Source of the DNA: CAZMHJ01 sp046350635
GTDB lineage: Bacteria; Patescibacteriota; Saccharimonadia; Saccharimonadales; CAIOMD01
Direction: 5' to 3'
Length of the DNA stretch: 32,498 bases
Assembly: GCA_046350635.1 (NCBI GenBank)
Contig: JAXLZY010000007.1
Span: 1-32,498, forward strand
The position numbers were made by a program, and so were the translations under genes. The notes beneath the pieces are model-generated. The model saw nothing but the letters and a program-made list of their open reading frames with translations. It had not been told where the DNA came from and did no database searches. The first letter of the stretch is position 1. Every line of letters begins with the position of its first letter. Positions 1 to 6,723 of this stretch are shown here, piece after piece.

Positions 1-779
1 TAATTATGCTGTTCTTAATTGGTATCGCTATGTTTGGTGCCATTATTTACTTGCCACTGTTTGCACAAATTGTGCAGGGTGCATCGGCAACCAATTCGGG
101 TATTATATTGTTGCCGCTCGTGGTTGCAATGGCTACGACCAGTATTTTGTCGGGCCAGATTATTTCGCGTACGGGTAAGTATAAGGTTATGGCGATTATC
201 GGTGCCTTTATGACTACTGGTGCTTTGTTTTGGCTATCTACGCTTACCGCAACCAGTAGCCACGCTGCAACGGTTGTACGTATGATTCCACTTGGTATTG
301 GTATGGGTATTATTATGCCGCTATTTAACCTGGTGGTGCAGAATGCCTTTCCGCAAAAAATGCTTGGTGTGGTCAGCTCGTCTGCGCAGCTGTTCCGTGG
401 TATCGGTTCAGTCGTTGGTGTGGCAGTTATGGGTACCTACCTTAACCATTCGTTAACGCAAAAGATTGATGCGCTTGGTAGCAATGCGTTTGTAGAGCAG
501 TTAAAGGCAACCGGGCAGAGCCTAGATGTGAATAGCTTGCAGCAAATCTTGTCGCCAGCAGGGCAGGCTATGATTTTGCACAAACTGGCTAATGCACCAG
601 CCTCGGTACTTGATGCGTTCCATCAATTTGTGATTGCTGCGCAAGCAGGCCTAGCAGATGCAATTACTAATGTGTTCTTGCTTGGTGGCATTATATTGAT
701 TGTCGCGTGTGTTACGGTGTTCTTCTTAAAAGAAATTCCACTGCGTAAAAGCAACGACCATCATCCTGCTGAGATGTAG
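1..779 (+). CDS. MFS drug exporter (DHA2/EmrB-QacA type), C-terminal part
   Basis: Partial gene: the frame is open to the left edge, so the start lies outside the window. The visible residues hold about six hydrophobic helices, the last ending in a short charged tail after FFLKEIPLRK. The arrangement (helix, RTGKYK loop, helix, a glycine-rich helix with MIPLGIGMGIIMP, then LVVQNAFP) is that of the second half of a 14-helix proton-coupled multidrug exporter of the DHA2 group in the inner membrane. Such proteins expel toxic compounds using the proton gradient. It converges with the helicase gene on the other strand, leaving 8 bases between them. The substrate cannot be told from sequence. Confidence 0.85.
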   Translation, partial: IMLFLIGIAMFGAIIYLPLFAQIVQGASATNSGIILLPLVVAMATTSILSGQIISRTGKYKVMAIIGAFMTTGALFWLSTLTATSSHAATVVRMIPLGIGMGIIMPLFNLVVQNAFPQKMLGVVSSSAQLFRGIGSVVGVAVMGTYLNHSLTQKIDALGSNAFVEQLKATGQSLDVNSLQQILSPAGQAMILHKLANAPASVLDAFHQFVIAAQAGLADAITNVFLLGGIILIVACVTVFFLKEIPLRKSNDHHPAEM

Positions 780-787
780 GGATAGGT

Positions 788-2479
788 TTAGTGAATGTAG
801 ACTTTTCTATTACTTCCTATCCAGCTTATTAAAAGAGGGTCTCTGGCTTGGGAGCTATAAATATTTACTTTATTTTTTGATCTTGTAAGTGCAACCAAAA
901 ACATATTGATTTTCTCATCATTAAGATCTCCATTGCATATGTATCTATCGTCAAAATTGATTAAGAATACATGATCATAGGAAAGCCCCTTAGAACCTAA
1001 GATAGTAGTAACTTTAATTTTTATCTCGTGTTGCACCTTGTTGGATGTTCTACTGAACAACTTGTCTCGAGCATTCTCTTCTCCGAGCTTTTCAATATCT
1101 ATACCTAACTTGTCAAAGATAAGAGTCTTCTGATCTTGCGTAAGAGTCTGACCCTCTTTGATTTTGGCACATATGCTTCGCAGCTTATTTACTTCACTTC
1201 TAAAAGCTGGGCTCAGTACATCACTGAATCTGGTCGTATTATCAGATGTACGTTGCAGAGCATCATTGAAATCATTTGCGCTTAATAGCGCTTTAGCGCA
1301 TTGCCTCCATCCTATGTTGGCTTCAGGAGTTTCGACCAACGTACTTAACCCGTCCAAAAGCACATCATTTCCCTCTGAAGATCTCTGATCACCCGTAACG
1401 TTTTTATAACCTTTTTTTCTAAGCATCTGACACACTTTGCTAATTTGACTCTTTAGCGGGCATATCACTAAAACGCTAAATCCTGGATCTTTTTCGAATA
1501 CCTCACCAATCTCTTTATCTATGTAGAATGCGCATTGAGCTTGCTGGGTGTTTAATCTAACTGAAATCTTTGGATAAAGATTGGAAAGTGTATCTTTCTT
1601 AGCAGTAGGAAAATACAGGTATTGCTTTTCAATTCTTTTGCTTAGATAACCCTCAGATTTGGCTTTATTGACCACATCGTGAAAAGCATTAAGTACTACC
1701 TCTGTACTTCTTGAACAGTAAGGTAATTCAAATGATTCATAGTCCTCACCGTTATGTATAGCTCTTATATTTTCGGGAACTGAATGCTTAAAAGAGTAAA
1801 GCGATTGATCGTCATCTCCAGCAATGACAATACTACTTTTTTTGGCCAGCTCATTTACTAGAGCAACCTCGAGTAAATTAAAATCTTGATACTCATCGAC
1901 TAGCACTAAGTCATACGAAGGAATAAGTTCTGGATGAGCACGGTAGTGGTTGACTAAATCAAACACCGACCCTGACGGGTCAATACGCTCATAGTACGCT
2001 CTTCGCAAGCGCATATACTCGATAGCTTCAGTTTCAGAAACTATCATTTCATCTAAAATTACACCAAAATCCTTACGTTGTCCTGTGTTATTTGCCATGT
2101 CTTCTTCGATAACATCTCGTAATCTCATATACATACTTTGAGTCAGTCTTAATTGTTTGGCCGCAAAACTGTGGAGGGTTGATACCTCTGCTAGACCATG
2201 CATGTCAACGGTTAAGTCCTTAACAAGCTCATTAATGAAACTCAATACAATAATGTTCGTCTTACCATTTGAGCGATATTTTTTTGCTAATTGCTGGAAT
2301 AAGTAGCTTTTACCAGTACCAGGACCTGCCATAACTATTATCTTTTTAGAGTCAGAATCTAAAACTTTGCTAGAGCTTTCCGCACGCTTTTTTTCGAATT
2401 CTTCATATTCACTTTCGGTTCGCATCTTTTTAGCATACTGTGTGACCAAACAAAAAAACAGTGCAGATAAAATACTCAC
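788..2479 (-). CDS. UvrD/Rep-like superfamily 1 helicase (short form)
   Basis: A 563-residue SF1A helicase. Visible motifs: Walker A AGPGTGKS (about 51-58), VDEYQDF Walker B (194-200), GDDDQSLYSF motif III (221-230), TTILGSKGLSYDHVF motif V and NMFLVALTRSK motif VI near the C-terminus. It should unwind DNA using ATP. It is shorter than UvrD, Rep or PcrA (near 700), with a reduced 2B region. The longest frame begins at GTG 2479 with no clear ribosome site and a hydrophobic first 18 residues unlike a helicase, so the ATG at 2425 (MRTESEYEEF) is likelier. The gene is AT-rich compared with its surroundings and lies beside the disturbed tRNA-Gly locus, which suggests acquisition. No nuclease domain or partner gene is visible, so a defence role is unproven. 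Confidence 0.85.
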   Translation of the reverse strand: MSILSALFFCLVTQYAKKMRTESEYEEFEKKRAESSSKVLDSDSKKIIVMAGPGTGKSYLFQQLAKKYRSNGKTNIIVLSFINELVKDLTVDMHGLAEVSTLHSFAAKQLRLTQSMYMRLRDVIEEDMANNTGQRKDFGVILDEMIVSETEAIEYMRLRRAYYERIDPSGSVFDLVNHYRAHPELIPSYDLVLVDEYQDFNLLEVALVNELAKKSSIVIAGDDDQSLYSFKHSVPENIRAIHNGEDYESFELPYCSRSTEVVLNAFHDVVNKAKSEGYLSKRIEKQYLYFPTAKKDTLSNLYPKISVRLNTQQAQCAFYIDKEIGEVFEKDPGFSVLVICPLKSQISKVCQMLRKKGYKNVTGDQRSSEGNDVLLDGLSTLVETPEANIGWRQCAKALLSANDFNDALQRTSDNTTRFSDVLSPAFRSEVNKLRSICAKIKEGQTLTQDQKTLIFDKLGIDIEKLGEENARDKLFSRTSNKVQHEIKIKVTTILGSKGLSYDHVFLINFDDRYICNGDLNDEKINMFLVALTRSKNKVNIYSSQARDPLLISWIGSNRKVYIH

Positions 2480-2572
2480 GACACTAGGGTTAGCAAAAAA
2501 GACAGCGATGTATCAATTAATAATCATTTTGCACGAGAAGTGACTCTCTCCCACCTTCGGCGGGCCCAAAAA

Positions 2573-2591
2573 GCGGGTTAAGAGACTCTAA
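2573..2591 (-). repeat. Duplicated tRNA-Gly 3'-end fragment
   Basis: 19 bases here are identical to 2713-2731 (acceptor 3' strand and T-arm of tRNA-Gly), in the same orientation. The CCA is absent. It could be an old attachment-site copy or the remains of a tandem tRNA. A perfect 10-bp hairpin (CTCTTGGCCG with CGGCCAAGAG, about 2593-2617) lies beside it. Confidence 0.7.
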
Positions 2592-2640
2592 ACTCTTGGC
2601 CGATACCCGGCCAAGAGAATCTCGACGCTTATTAATTTTC

Positions 2641-2745
2641 GAAGAGGTCGAGAGTTAGTATCGCAACACATACCAATCAAAAAACCGCCGAAATGGCGGT
2701 TCTTAGATTGGTGCGGGTTAAGAGACTCTAACTCTCGACCTCTTC
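2641..2745. repeat. Large inverted repeat spanning the tRNA-Gly 3' half
   Basis: Arms match in three blocks: 2641-2658 with 2728-2745 (18 bp perfect), 2672-2678 with 2706-2712 (ACCAATC, including the CCA end), and 2683-2689 with 2695-2701 (AACCGCC, 5-base loop). The left arm is a decayed inverted copy of the tRNA-Gly anticodon-stem/variable/T region plus its downstream sequence. Confidence 0.8.
2683..2701 (-). terminator. tRNA-Gly terminator
   Basis: AACCGCC/GGCGGTT stem followed on the minus strand by six T. An outer stem, ACCAATC with GATTGGT, would pair with the tRNA's own CCA end. Confidence 0.75.
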
Positions 2746-2785
2746 CTTGGCAAGGAAGCGCTCTAAACAACTGAGCTAAACCCGC
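2709..2785 (-). tRNA. tRNA-Gly (GCC) with altered 19-56 pair
   Basis: Acceptor GCGGGTT pairs with AACCCGC. The anticodon arm is CTTCC-TTGCCAA-GGAAG, giving anticodon GCC. Discriminator A and an encoded CCA (2709-2711) follow. The D-loop is AGTTGTTTA instead of the usual AGTTGGTTA, so G19 is U. The T-loop is TTAGAGT instead of TTCGAGT, so C56 is A. The two changes restore a Watson-Crick pair between D- and T-loops (U19-A56 for G19-C56), which argues for a working tRNA rather than a decayed one. Fragments of the same gene flank it on both sides. Confidence 0.92.
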
Positions 2786-2805
2786 ATAGATTGATAAACA
2801 ACTGA

Positions 2806-2833
2806 CCTGCCCGAATGAATTCAGTCAGGCGGG
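2806..2833. repeat. Imperfect palindrome centred on GAATTC, upstream of tRNA-Gly
   Basis: The 17-base arms share 14 positions around a central GAATTC. It ends where a 13-base copy of the tRNA-Gly 5' end begins (2834-2846, identical to 2775-2787). It may be a mobile or recombination remnant; function unknown. Confidence 0.5.
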
Positions 2834-3028
2834 GCTAAACCCGCATGTCTTGTTACCTGAAAGATTGTAGCAAAATGCCAACAAAAAGCAAAGGGTAAAA
2901 CAGTATAAAACTTGTGTAACGATCCAATTCAAAATATTTACAATAGCAGTAAATAATTATATAATATATACGTTATCCAGAGTGGATACATCGTGGAAGC
3001 CCACGATTGTGCTAAGGAGGTGTCCGGG

Positions 3029-3469
3029 TTGGACACAGCGTTGGTGGTTACTAAGGTGACCACGCGTGGCGACACGGCCTTCATCGAGTTCGAAGACGGG
3101 CACCGAGCGGCCTTCGAGGGCTACTCACACGGCTTCGGCTACCAGATAGAAGGTCTCCGTGCTTTCTACCTGTTTCGCGGCACTGAGCTGGTGGTGCAGT
3201 ACAACTCGCGCCTCCACCGCGAAGGCCCTCGTGAGGACGAGCACCGTTTCGTGCTCGTGGCCGATGGCTACACGACCGAGTCGGTCATCGGCTACTGGGA
3301 GGCAGCCAGGCGCTACCTGCACAACGAGTACTTCACGAAACCTCACGAAGAAGGTCGCGATGGCGACAGAGATCTCTGGTACCCGTGGATGGTCACGAAG
3401 GAGGGATGGGTCGACCTCATGCTCATGAAGGAGGGGCACATTCCGCTCCCGGCCACAGACCACTCCTGA
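3029..3469 (+). CDS. GC-rich orphan protein
   Basis: Not recognised. The longest frame begins at GTG 2993, but a strong ribosome site AAGGAGG (3014-3020) lies inside it and serves TTG 3029 nine bases later, giving about 146 residues. The region before it forms a small hairpin (ATCGTGG with CCACGAT), which also speaks against the GTG. The protein is acidic and soluble, with aromatic patches such as GYSHGFGYQIEGLRAFYLF and a tryptophan-rich end; no signal peptide or membrane helix is seen. The base and codon use is clearly more GC-rich than in neighbouring genes, suggesting transfer. It sits alone between tRNA-Gly and a terminator. Function unknown. Confidence 0.6.
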   Translation: MDTALVVTKVTTRGDTAFIEFEDGHRAAFEGYSHGFGYQIEGLRAFYLFRGTELVVQYNSRLHREGPREDEHRFVLVADGYTTESVIGYWEAARRYLHNEYFTKPHEEGRDGDRDLWYPWMVTKEGWVDLMLMKEGHIPLPATDHS

Positions 3470-3480
3470 CACGCCCCAAT

Positions 3481-3530
3481 GGGCACCCCACCAGAACTAT
3501 GGTGAAGGTGCCCTGCGGGGCACTTTCATT
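3481..3530 (+). terminator. Terminator of the GC-rich orphan
   Basis: GTGCCC-tgc-GGGCAC (3508-3523) followed by a T-rich run. Just upstream GGGCACC (from 3481) can pair with GGTGCCC (3507-3513) around a nested CACCA/TGGTG, so two mutually exclusive hairpins share the GGTGCCC strand. Confidence 0.65.
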
Positions 3531-3559
3531 TTGACACTAGTAATAAACCAAACAGGCGC

Positions 3560-3565
3560 TATAAT
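3560..3565 (+). promoter_or_regulatory. -10 box for the DUF5679 gene
   Basis: TATAAT 37 bases before the start codon. No -35 at a normal distance was found. Confidence 0.5.
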
Positions 3566-3602
3566 AGGCGGTGCAATAATAATCAATTAAGGGGAGTCAG
3601 AC

Positions 3603-3794
3603 ATGGTTACAGGATATTGCGTAAAGTGCAAAGAAAAAGGCGTTGAACTTTCAGCACCAGAAGTTACTCAAACTGCAAAAGGTGGCTACATGGCAAAAGG
3701 CAAGCACGCAAAGTGCGGTACCACCGTTTGTGCAATGATGTCTAAAGACAACGCCGAAAAAGCAGTAAAAGACGGCGCTAAAAAATCTTACTAG
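3603..3794 (+). CDS. DUF5679-like zinc-ribbon protein
   Basis: A 63-residue basic protein with YCVKCKEKG at the N-terminus and AKCGTTVCAM later. The paired cysteines suggest a small zinc ribbon of the DUF5679 type, known as short stand-alone proteins in CPR bacteria. Start ATG follows GGGGAG at a good distance, and a -10 box lies upstream, so it is probably a single-gene transcript ended by the strong hairpin at 3812-3846. Its job is unknown; nucleic-acid or protein binding is a guess from the fold. The C-terminus (DNAEKAVKDGAKKSY) is lysine-rich. Confidence 0.8.
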   Translation: MVTGYCVKCKEKGVELSAPEVTQTAKGGYMAKGKHAKCGTTVCAMMSKDNAEKAVKDGAKKSY

Positions 3795-3811
3795 GTTTAA
3801 AAGTTAGCAAA

Positions 3812-3846
3812 TTTAAAAAGTCCTACAATGCGTAGGACTTTTTAAA
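3812..3846. terminator. Bidirectional terminator
   Basis: Perfect 15-bp arms around the loop aatgc, with A-runs on the left and T-runs on the right. It serves both the DUF5679 gene and the convergent minus-strand gene ending at 3851. Confidence 0.9.
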
Positions 3847-3850
3847 TGGG

Positions 3851-4042
3851 TTAATTACCCCAGCCGAATGCTTGGCTCAAAATCCAAATGCATCCAGCAA
3901 TTGATAAGAAGAACAAGCCTAGGCCTACTGGGCTACCCCAGCTAAACCATGAGCCCCAAGAGCGCCAGTGCTTAAGATGATCATCGTAGCTCCAGCCGGT
4001 CTCGGCTTCTATATCTTTGAGGTTCTTGCTTTTGTGTGGCAT
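3851..4042 (-). CDS. Small single-helix membrane protein
   Basis: A 63-residue protein not recognised by family. A polar, tryptophan-rich N-terminal half (HLKHWRSWGSWFSWG) leads into one hydrophobic helix (LGLFFLSIAGCIWILSQAF) and a very short tail, so it is probably an inner-membrane peptide with its N-terminus in the cytoplasm. ATG 4042 is preceded by AAGGGGAG, the same ribosome site as the DUF5679 gene, which supports translation. The 190-base leader upstream holds several dyads. Function unknown. Confidence 0.65.
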   Translation of the reverse strand: MPHKSKNLKDIEAETGWSYDDHLKHWRSWGSWFSWGSPVGLGLFFLSIAGCIWILSQAFGWGN

Positions 4043-4075
4043 AGAACTCCCCTTGTTAATTAATGAGAGCTCGCT

Positions 4076-4193
4076 GCCGCGCCCGGTCGACTATGCCGTT
4101 GCGCGGCGCAAGCGTACCCATTCGTCAGTGGTTTTGGTGTCTTGTCTATGTTGTTCGCCGAAAGGGCAGCGCATAGCCGTTACTGACAACCAC
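4076..4193 (-). other. Structured intergenic region (possible leader RNA)
   Basis: GCCGCGC (4076-4082) pairs with GCGCGGC (4101-4107). Further on, GTCAGT (4124-4129) pairs with ACTGAC (4182-4187), or alternatively GTGGTT (4128-4133) with AACCAC (4188-4193); the two pairings exclude each other. CTATG/CATAG (4146-4150, 4172-4176) encloses a GAAA-capped stem. It lies downstream of the GNAT gene and forms the leader of the small membrane protein. No known RNA family was recognised. Confidence 0.4.
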
Positions 4194-4238
4194 GTTATTT
4201 GTATTTAACCACTTATTAACAGAGGTGTAAAGACTCAG

Positions 4239-4688
4239 CTATTTAGTGGGCACGCGAAATACAGTTGTATCTCTAACTTCAGCTCCATGCTTTATATAAA
4301 ACCGATGTGCAGCTTCACGTGCCGGATGCGAGGTAAACGTGAAATCAATATCTTGCTCTTGGCACCATGTAACCATTGCTTGCCAAACTTTGTCGCCAAT
4401 GCCCACGCCACGAACTTCTGGGTCTGTCACAAAATCTTCTAAATAACCCTGCTTATTTACGCCAGGGCCCATCAATAGGTTCATTGTTGCTGCGCCAACA
4501 ATCAAACCATTAAGGCGTGCAACAAGTTGGTCGTGATACGGTGAATCAATAATTGCGCGTAGTAAATCTTCTGCCACTGGTTCGTTGCTTAAACGTTCTG
4601 ACAAATAGGGCATAAGCCTGCCGATACCCGCAGCATCTGCTTCTGAATATTCTTGTAATCGCTCAACTTTAACTTCTGGATCGCTCAT
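4239..4688 (-). CDS. GNAT-family N-acetyltransferase
   Basis: 149 residues with the acetyl-CoA binding motif FVTDPEVRGVGIGDKVW (R-G-V-G-I-G loop) in the middle and a C-terminal AREAAHRFYIKHGAEVRD segment typical of GNAT domains. It should transfer an acetyl group from acetyl-CoA to an amine; the substrate is unknown. Last gene of a minus-strand cluster after DUF1801 and the broken DUF2200 gene, whose original stop lies 7 bases upstream of this start. Confidence 0.88.
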   Translation of the reverse strand: MSDPEVKVERLQEYSEADAAGIGRLMPYLSERLSNEPVAEDLLRAIIDSPYHDQLVARLNGLIVGAATMNLLMGPGVNKQGYLEDFVTDPEVRGVGIGDKVWQAMVTWCQEQDIDFTFTSHPAREAAHRFYIKHGAEVRDTTVFRVPTK

Positions 4689-4695
4689 ATAATTC

Positions 4696-5057
4696 CTATT
4701 TCAAAGTACGTAAAATTTTTGCCATTGGTTTGCCTTTGGCAAGTTCATCTATCAATTTATCTAAGTATCGAATAGATTGCATGGTTGGCTCTTGTGATAT
4801 CTTGTACTTTAACGCCACAAACCACACCAGTTATAAAGCGAACGCGCCGGGTTCATCGCCGGAGCTAGGGCATAAAAATCTTCTATTGTTATGTTATTGG
4901 CAAGTTGCTGTTCGAGCTGTTCTTGGTTATAACCAGTTAGCCACAAAATGATTTCGTCAACTTCGGCTTTTGTGCGACCTTTACGCTTTGCTTTAGCAAT
5001 ATATGCAGGGTATACATCGGCAAAACTCATGCGGTAAATACGTGGTTTTTGCTCCAT
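4696..5057 (-). pseudogene. DUF2200 gene broken by two frameshifts
   Basis: The intact frame gives 82 residues (RIYRMSFADVYPAYIAKA, RKGRTKAEVDEIILWLTGY, MNPARSL) and then runs into YNWCGLWR and a stop at 4809. The usual DUF2200 ending is present downstream in two other frames: ITGVVCGVKVQDIT in the next frame, then EPTMQSIRYLDKLIDELAKG and a normal stop at 4696-4698. Two single-base insertions, near 4832-4836 (TTT run) and near 4791-4795, would explain it. The gene overlaps the DUF1801 stop by one base (TAATG). Either it is a recent pseudogene or there are base-call errors. DUF2200 function is unknown. Confidence 0.8.
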
Positions 5058-5506
5058 TAGTTTGGCTCGTTTACTGCGCGGTGCATGTTGCCGTCTTTAG
5101 CTTTTACATATTTGTATGACTGTGTAATCAGTTCTTCTAATACAGCTAAATCAACATCACTGAGCCGTTTAATATACACACAAACACGGCTGGTGGTATG
5201 TTTGCCAAGTTTGGCTAATAAATCACTAAACATTTCGGTGCCGCCCATAAGATAAATGGTAATTTTACCGTCGCGTGGGTAAAAACTAATAGCTTGCGCA
5301 TCTCCTTCTCGCCCACTTTCGTATTTGTAGTGGTAGCTATCAAACCCAATAGTGGCTACGTTCCACACCTTTGGCTCGTGCCCACTAATACGGTGCATCA
5401 TATCAACTAATACACGGCTATCTTGCGCTGTTTGCGCATCACTTAAAGAATCAATAACATCTTGCGCTGTTCTATCAATTGGTACGTTTTTGACTGGTTT
5501 TGCCAT
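5057..5506 (-). CDS. DUF1801 (YdhG-like) protein
   Basis: 149 residues with the DUF1801 pattern: KVWNVATIGFDSYHYKYESG near the middle, ISFYPRDGKITIYLMGG, then LGKHTTSRVCVYIKRLSDVD and a C-terminal helix. Members are small soluble proteins of unsettled function, some iron-chaperone or frataxin-like by structure. First gene of the minus-strand cluster. A TGC-TATGAT extended -10 sits six bases before the ATG, implying a leaderless message. Confidence 0.85.
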   Translation of the reverse strand: MAKPVKNVPIDRTAQDVIDSLSDAQTAQDSRVLVDMMHRISGHEPKVWNVATIGFDSYHYKYESGREGDAQAISFYPRDGKITIYLMGGTEMFSDLLAKLGKHTTSRVCVYIKRLSDVDLAVLEELITQSYKYVKAKDGNMHRAVNEPN

Positions 5507-5512
5507 ACATAA

Positions 5513-5518
5513 ATCATA
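5513..5518 (-). promoter_or_regulatory. Extended -10 of DUF1801, leaderless
   Basis: TATGAT preceded by TGC, six bases from the ATG at 5506. Transcription would begin at or next to the start codon. Confidence 0.55.
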
Positions 5519-5568
5519 GCACTAAGCCATGGTGATATTGTTAGTGGTAAGGTTACGTTAAATAATAA

Positions 5569-5596
5569 ATATAAAAATATTTAAATATATTTATAT
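5569..5596. promoter_or_regulatory. 28-bp palindromic operator of the ArsR cassette
   Basis: Near-perfect dyad with one mismatch around a central ATATTTAAATAT (5577-5588). It overlaps the TATACT -10 at 5594-5599. Position and symmetry fit autorepression by the ArsR protein encoded just downstream. Confidence 0.65.
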
Positions 5597-5616
5597 ACTA
5601 TGCTACATTAGTAGTC

Positions 5617-5919
5617 ATGGACGCAGTTAAACTTTTTGAACAATCAACTCCTATTTTCACCGCGCTCGGTGATCCTACGAGACAAAGAATTTTATTAATT
5701 TTGGCAGAAAAATCGGTTGGGGTTAGTGAAATCACAGAAAGTTTAAAGATATCACAGCCGGCAACATCTAATCATTTAAAAATACTACATCGAGCTGGAT
5801 TAGTTTCTGTAGAAAAAATTGGACAACAACGTATTTACACCTTAACGCCATTAGAAGCAGTTGGAACCGTAAAAGAATTAATGGCTGCCATAGAACACGC
5901 TTGCGAAGAGGAGATTTAG
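5617..5919 (+). CDS. ArsR-family transcriptional regulator
   Basis: 100 residues forming one winged helix: FTALGDPTRQRILLILAE, then the recognition helix SQPATSNHLKILHRAGLV and a wing with GQQRIYTLTP. Such dimers repress their own operon and release DNA on binding metal or another ligand. The CxC-type metal pair of classic ArsR/SmtB is absent; the only cysteine is near the C-terminus (EHACEEE), so the signal may not be a metal. One base separates its stop from the SMR start, and the upstream palindrome is the likely operator. It presumably controls the exporter. Confidence 0.9.
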   Translation: MDAVKLFEQSTPIFTALGDPTRQRILLILAEKSVGVSEITESLKISQPATSNHLKILHRAGLVSVEKIGQQRIYTLTPLEAVGTVKELMAAIEHACEEEI

Positions 5920-5920
5920 C

Positions 5921-6241
5921 ATGGTTTATTTATATTTAGTAGGTGCAATAATTAGCGAAGTAATAGGTACAATTTCGTTAAAATATTCTGTAGGGTTTTC
6001 AAAACTTTTACCGTCAATACTTGTTGTTTTAGCATATTCATTTAGCTTTTTCTTGTTATCTTTGTCGCTTAAAAAACTAGAAGTGGGCATGGCGTATGCA
6101 ATTTGGTCAGGTTTAGGTACCGCACTGGTGGTGTCGATAGGAATTATCGTTTTAAAGGAAGAAGTTTCAGTTCTTAAAGTTGCGTCAGTAGCATTAATAA
6201 TTGCTGGAGTGATTGGACTTAATTTAGCTAAGGCACACTAA
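5921..6241 (+). CDS. SMR-family multidrug exporter (EmrE/YvaE-like)
   Basis: 106 residues in four membrane helices. The essential glutamate is Glu13 (IISEVIGTISLKYS) and the signature YAIWSGLGTALV lies in helix 3. SMR proteins work as dimers that exchange protons for cationic drugs or guanidinium. GAGGAG lies just before the start. Cotranscribed with the ArsR gene and directly abutting the YvaD-like gene. Confidence 0.93.
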   Translation: MVYLYLVGAIISEVIGTISLKYSVGFSKLLPSILVVLAYSFSFFLLSLSLKKLEVGMAYAIWSGLGTALVVSIGIIVLKEEVSVLKVASVALIIAGVIGLNLAKAH

Positions 6242-6652
6242 ATGCTAAAAACAATGAAAGCCCTGATGCTAATTACCGACCTTGGCTTTATATTGTATTG
6301 GTTCATCACGCTGTTCCATTTGATTCCACCCGAACTATTATTCAGAGATTACACGAATCCTTTGCTAGTAGACTGGAACTGGTCATTCTTTCCATTAGAT
6401 TTGATTATTTCAGCAACAGGAATTTCGAGTCTTGTTTTATTATCAAAGAAAAATAATCTATGGGCACCTTTTGCTCTAATATCCCTAACATTAACATCTG
6501 TTTCTGGGCTTCAGGCTATAGCTTTTTGGATTTTTGCTCAAGACTTTAACATGTATTGGTGGATTCCTAATTTGTTTTTATTGATATATCCACTGGTATT
6601 CATTTCCTACCTTTTGATGAAAAGGCAAAAACTAGATTTGTCAATAAACTAA
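6242..6652 (+). CDS. YvaD-like (DUF5360) membrane protein
   Basis: 136 residues, four hydrophobic segments, with FILYWFITLFHLIPPELLF, a tryptophan-rich loop (DWNWSFFPLDLI) and a C-terminal FISYLLMKRQKL. It resembles Bacillus YvaD in length and motif order, and in Bacillus yvaD also neighbours an SMR gene (yvaE). The start abuts the SMR stop, so the two are cotranscribed. Function unknown; the pairing suggests an accessory role to the exporter. The AT-rich codon use fits acquisition from a Firmicute-like donor. Confidence 0.7.
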   Translation: MLKTMKALMLITDLGFILYWFITLFHLIPPELLFRDYTNPLLVDWNWSFFPLDLIISATGISSLVLLSKKNNLWAPFALISLTLTSVSGLQAIAFWIFAQDFNMYWWIPNLFLLIYPLVFISYLLMKRQKLDLSIN

Positions 6653-6710
6653 TAGTTAGGCTGGCGTGAATATAAATATTTACACAAAAAACATTGAAGT
6701 ATATTTTTGC

Positions 6711-6716
6711 TATAGT
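6711..6716 (+). promoter_or_regulatory. Extended -10 of the DUF4386 gene, leaderless
   Basis: TATAGT preceded by TGC, seven bases before ATG 6724. Confidence 0.5.
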
Positions 6717-6723
6717 TAGTCGT

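Noticed and set aside
788..2479. Helicase as part of a defence system
   Set aside because: No nuclease, methylase or other partner gene is adjacent; a lone UvrD-like protein is not enough.
2588..2770. 60-residue reading frame on the minus strand across tRNA-Gly
   Set aside because: It runs through the tRNA gene and its terminator and has no ribosome site; it is a shadow.
3125..3472. 115-residue minus-strand frame opposite the GC-rich orphan
   Set aside because: Long antisense frames are expected in GC-rich genes; the plus strand has the strong ribosome site.
3531..3565. TTGACA and TATAAT upstream of the DUF5679 gene as a promoter pair
   Set aside because: The spacer is 23 bases, too long for sigma-70; only the -10 box was kept.
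4060..4200. SRP, 6S, tmRNA or RNase P RNA
   Set aside because: None of the conserved sequence elements of these RNAs could be found on either strand.
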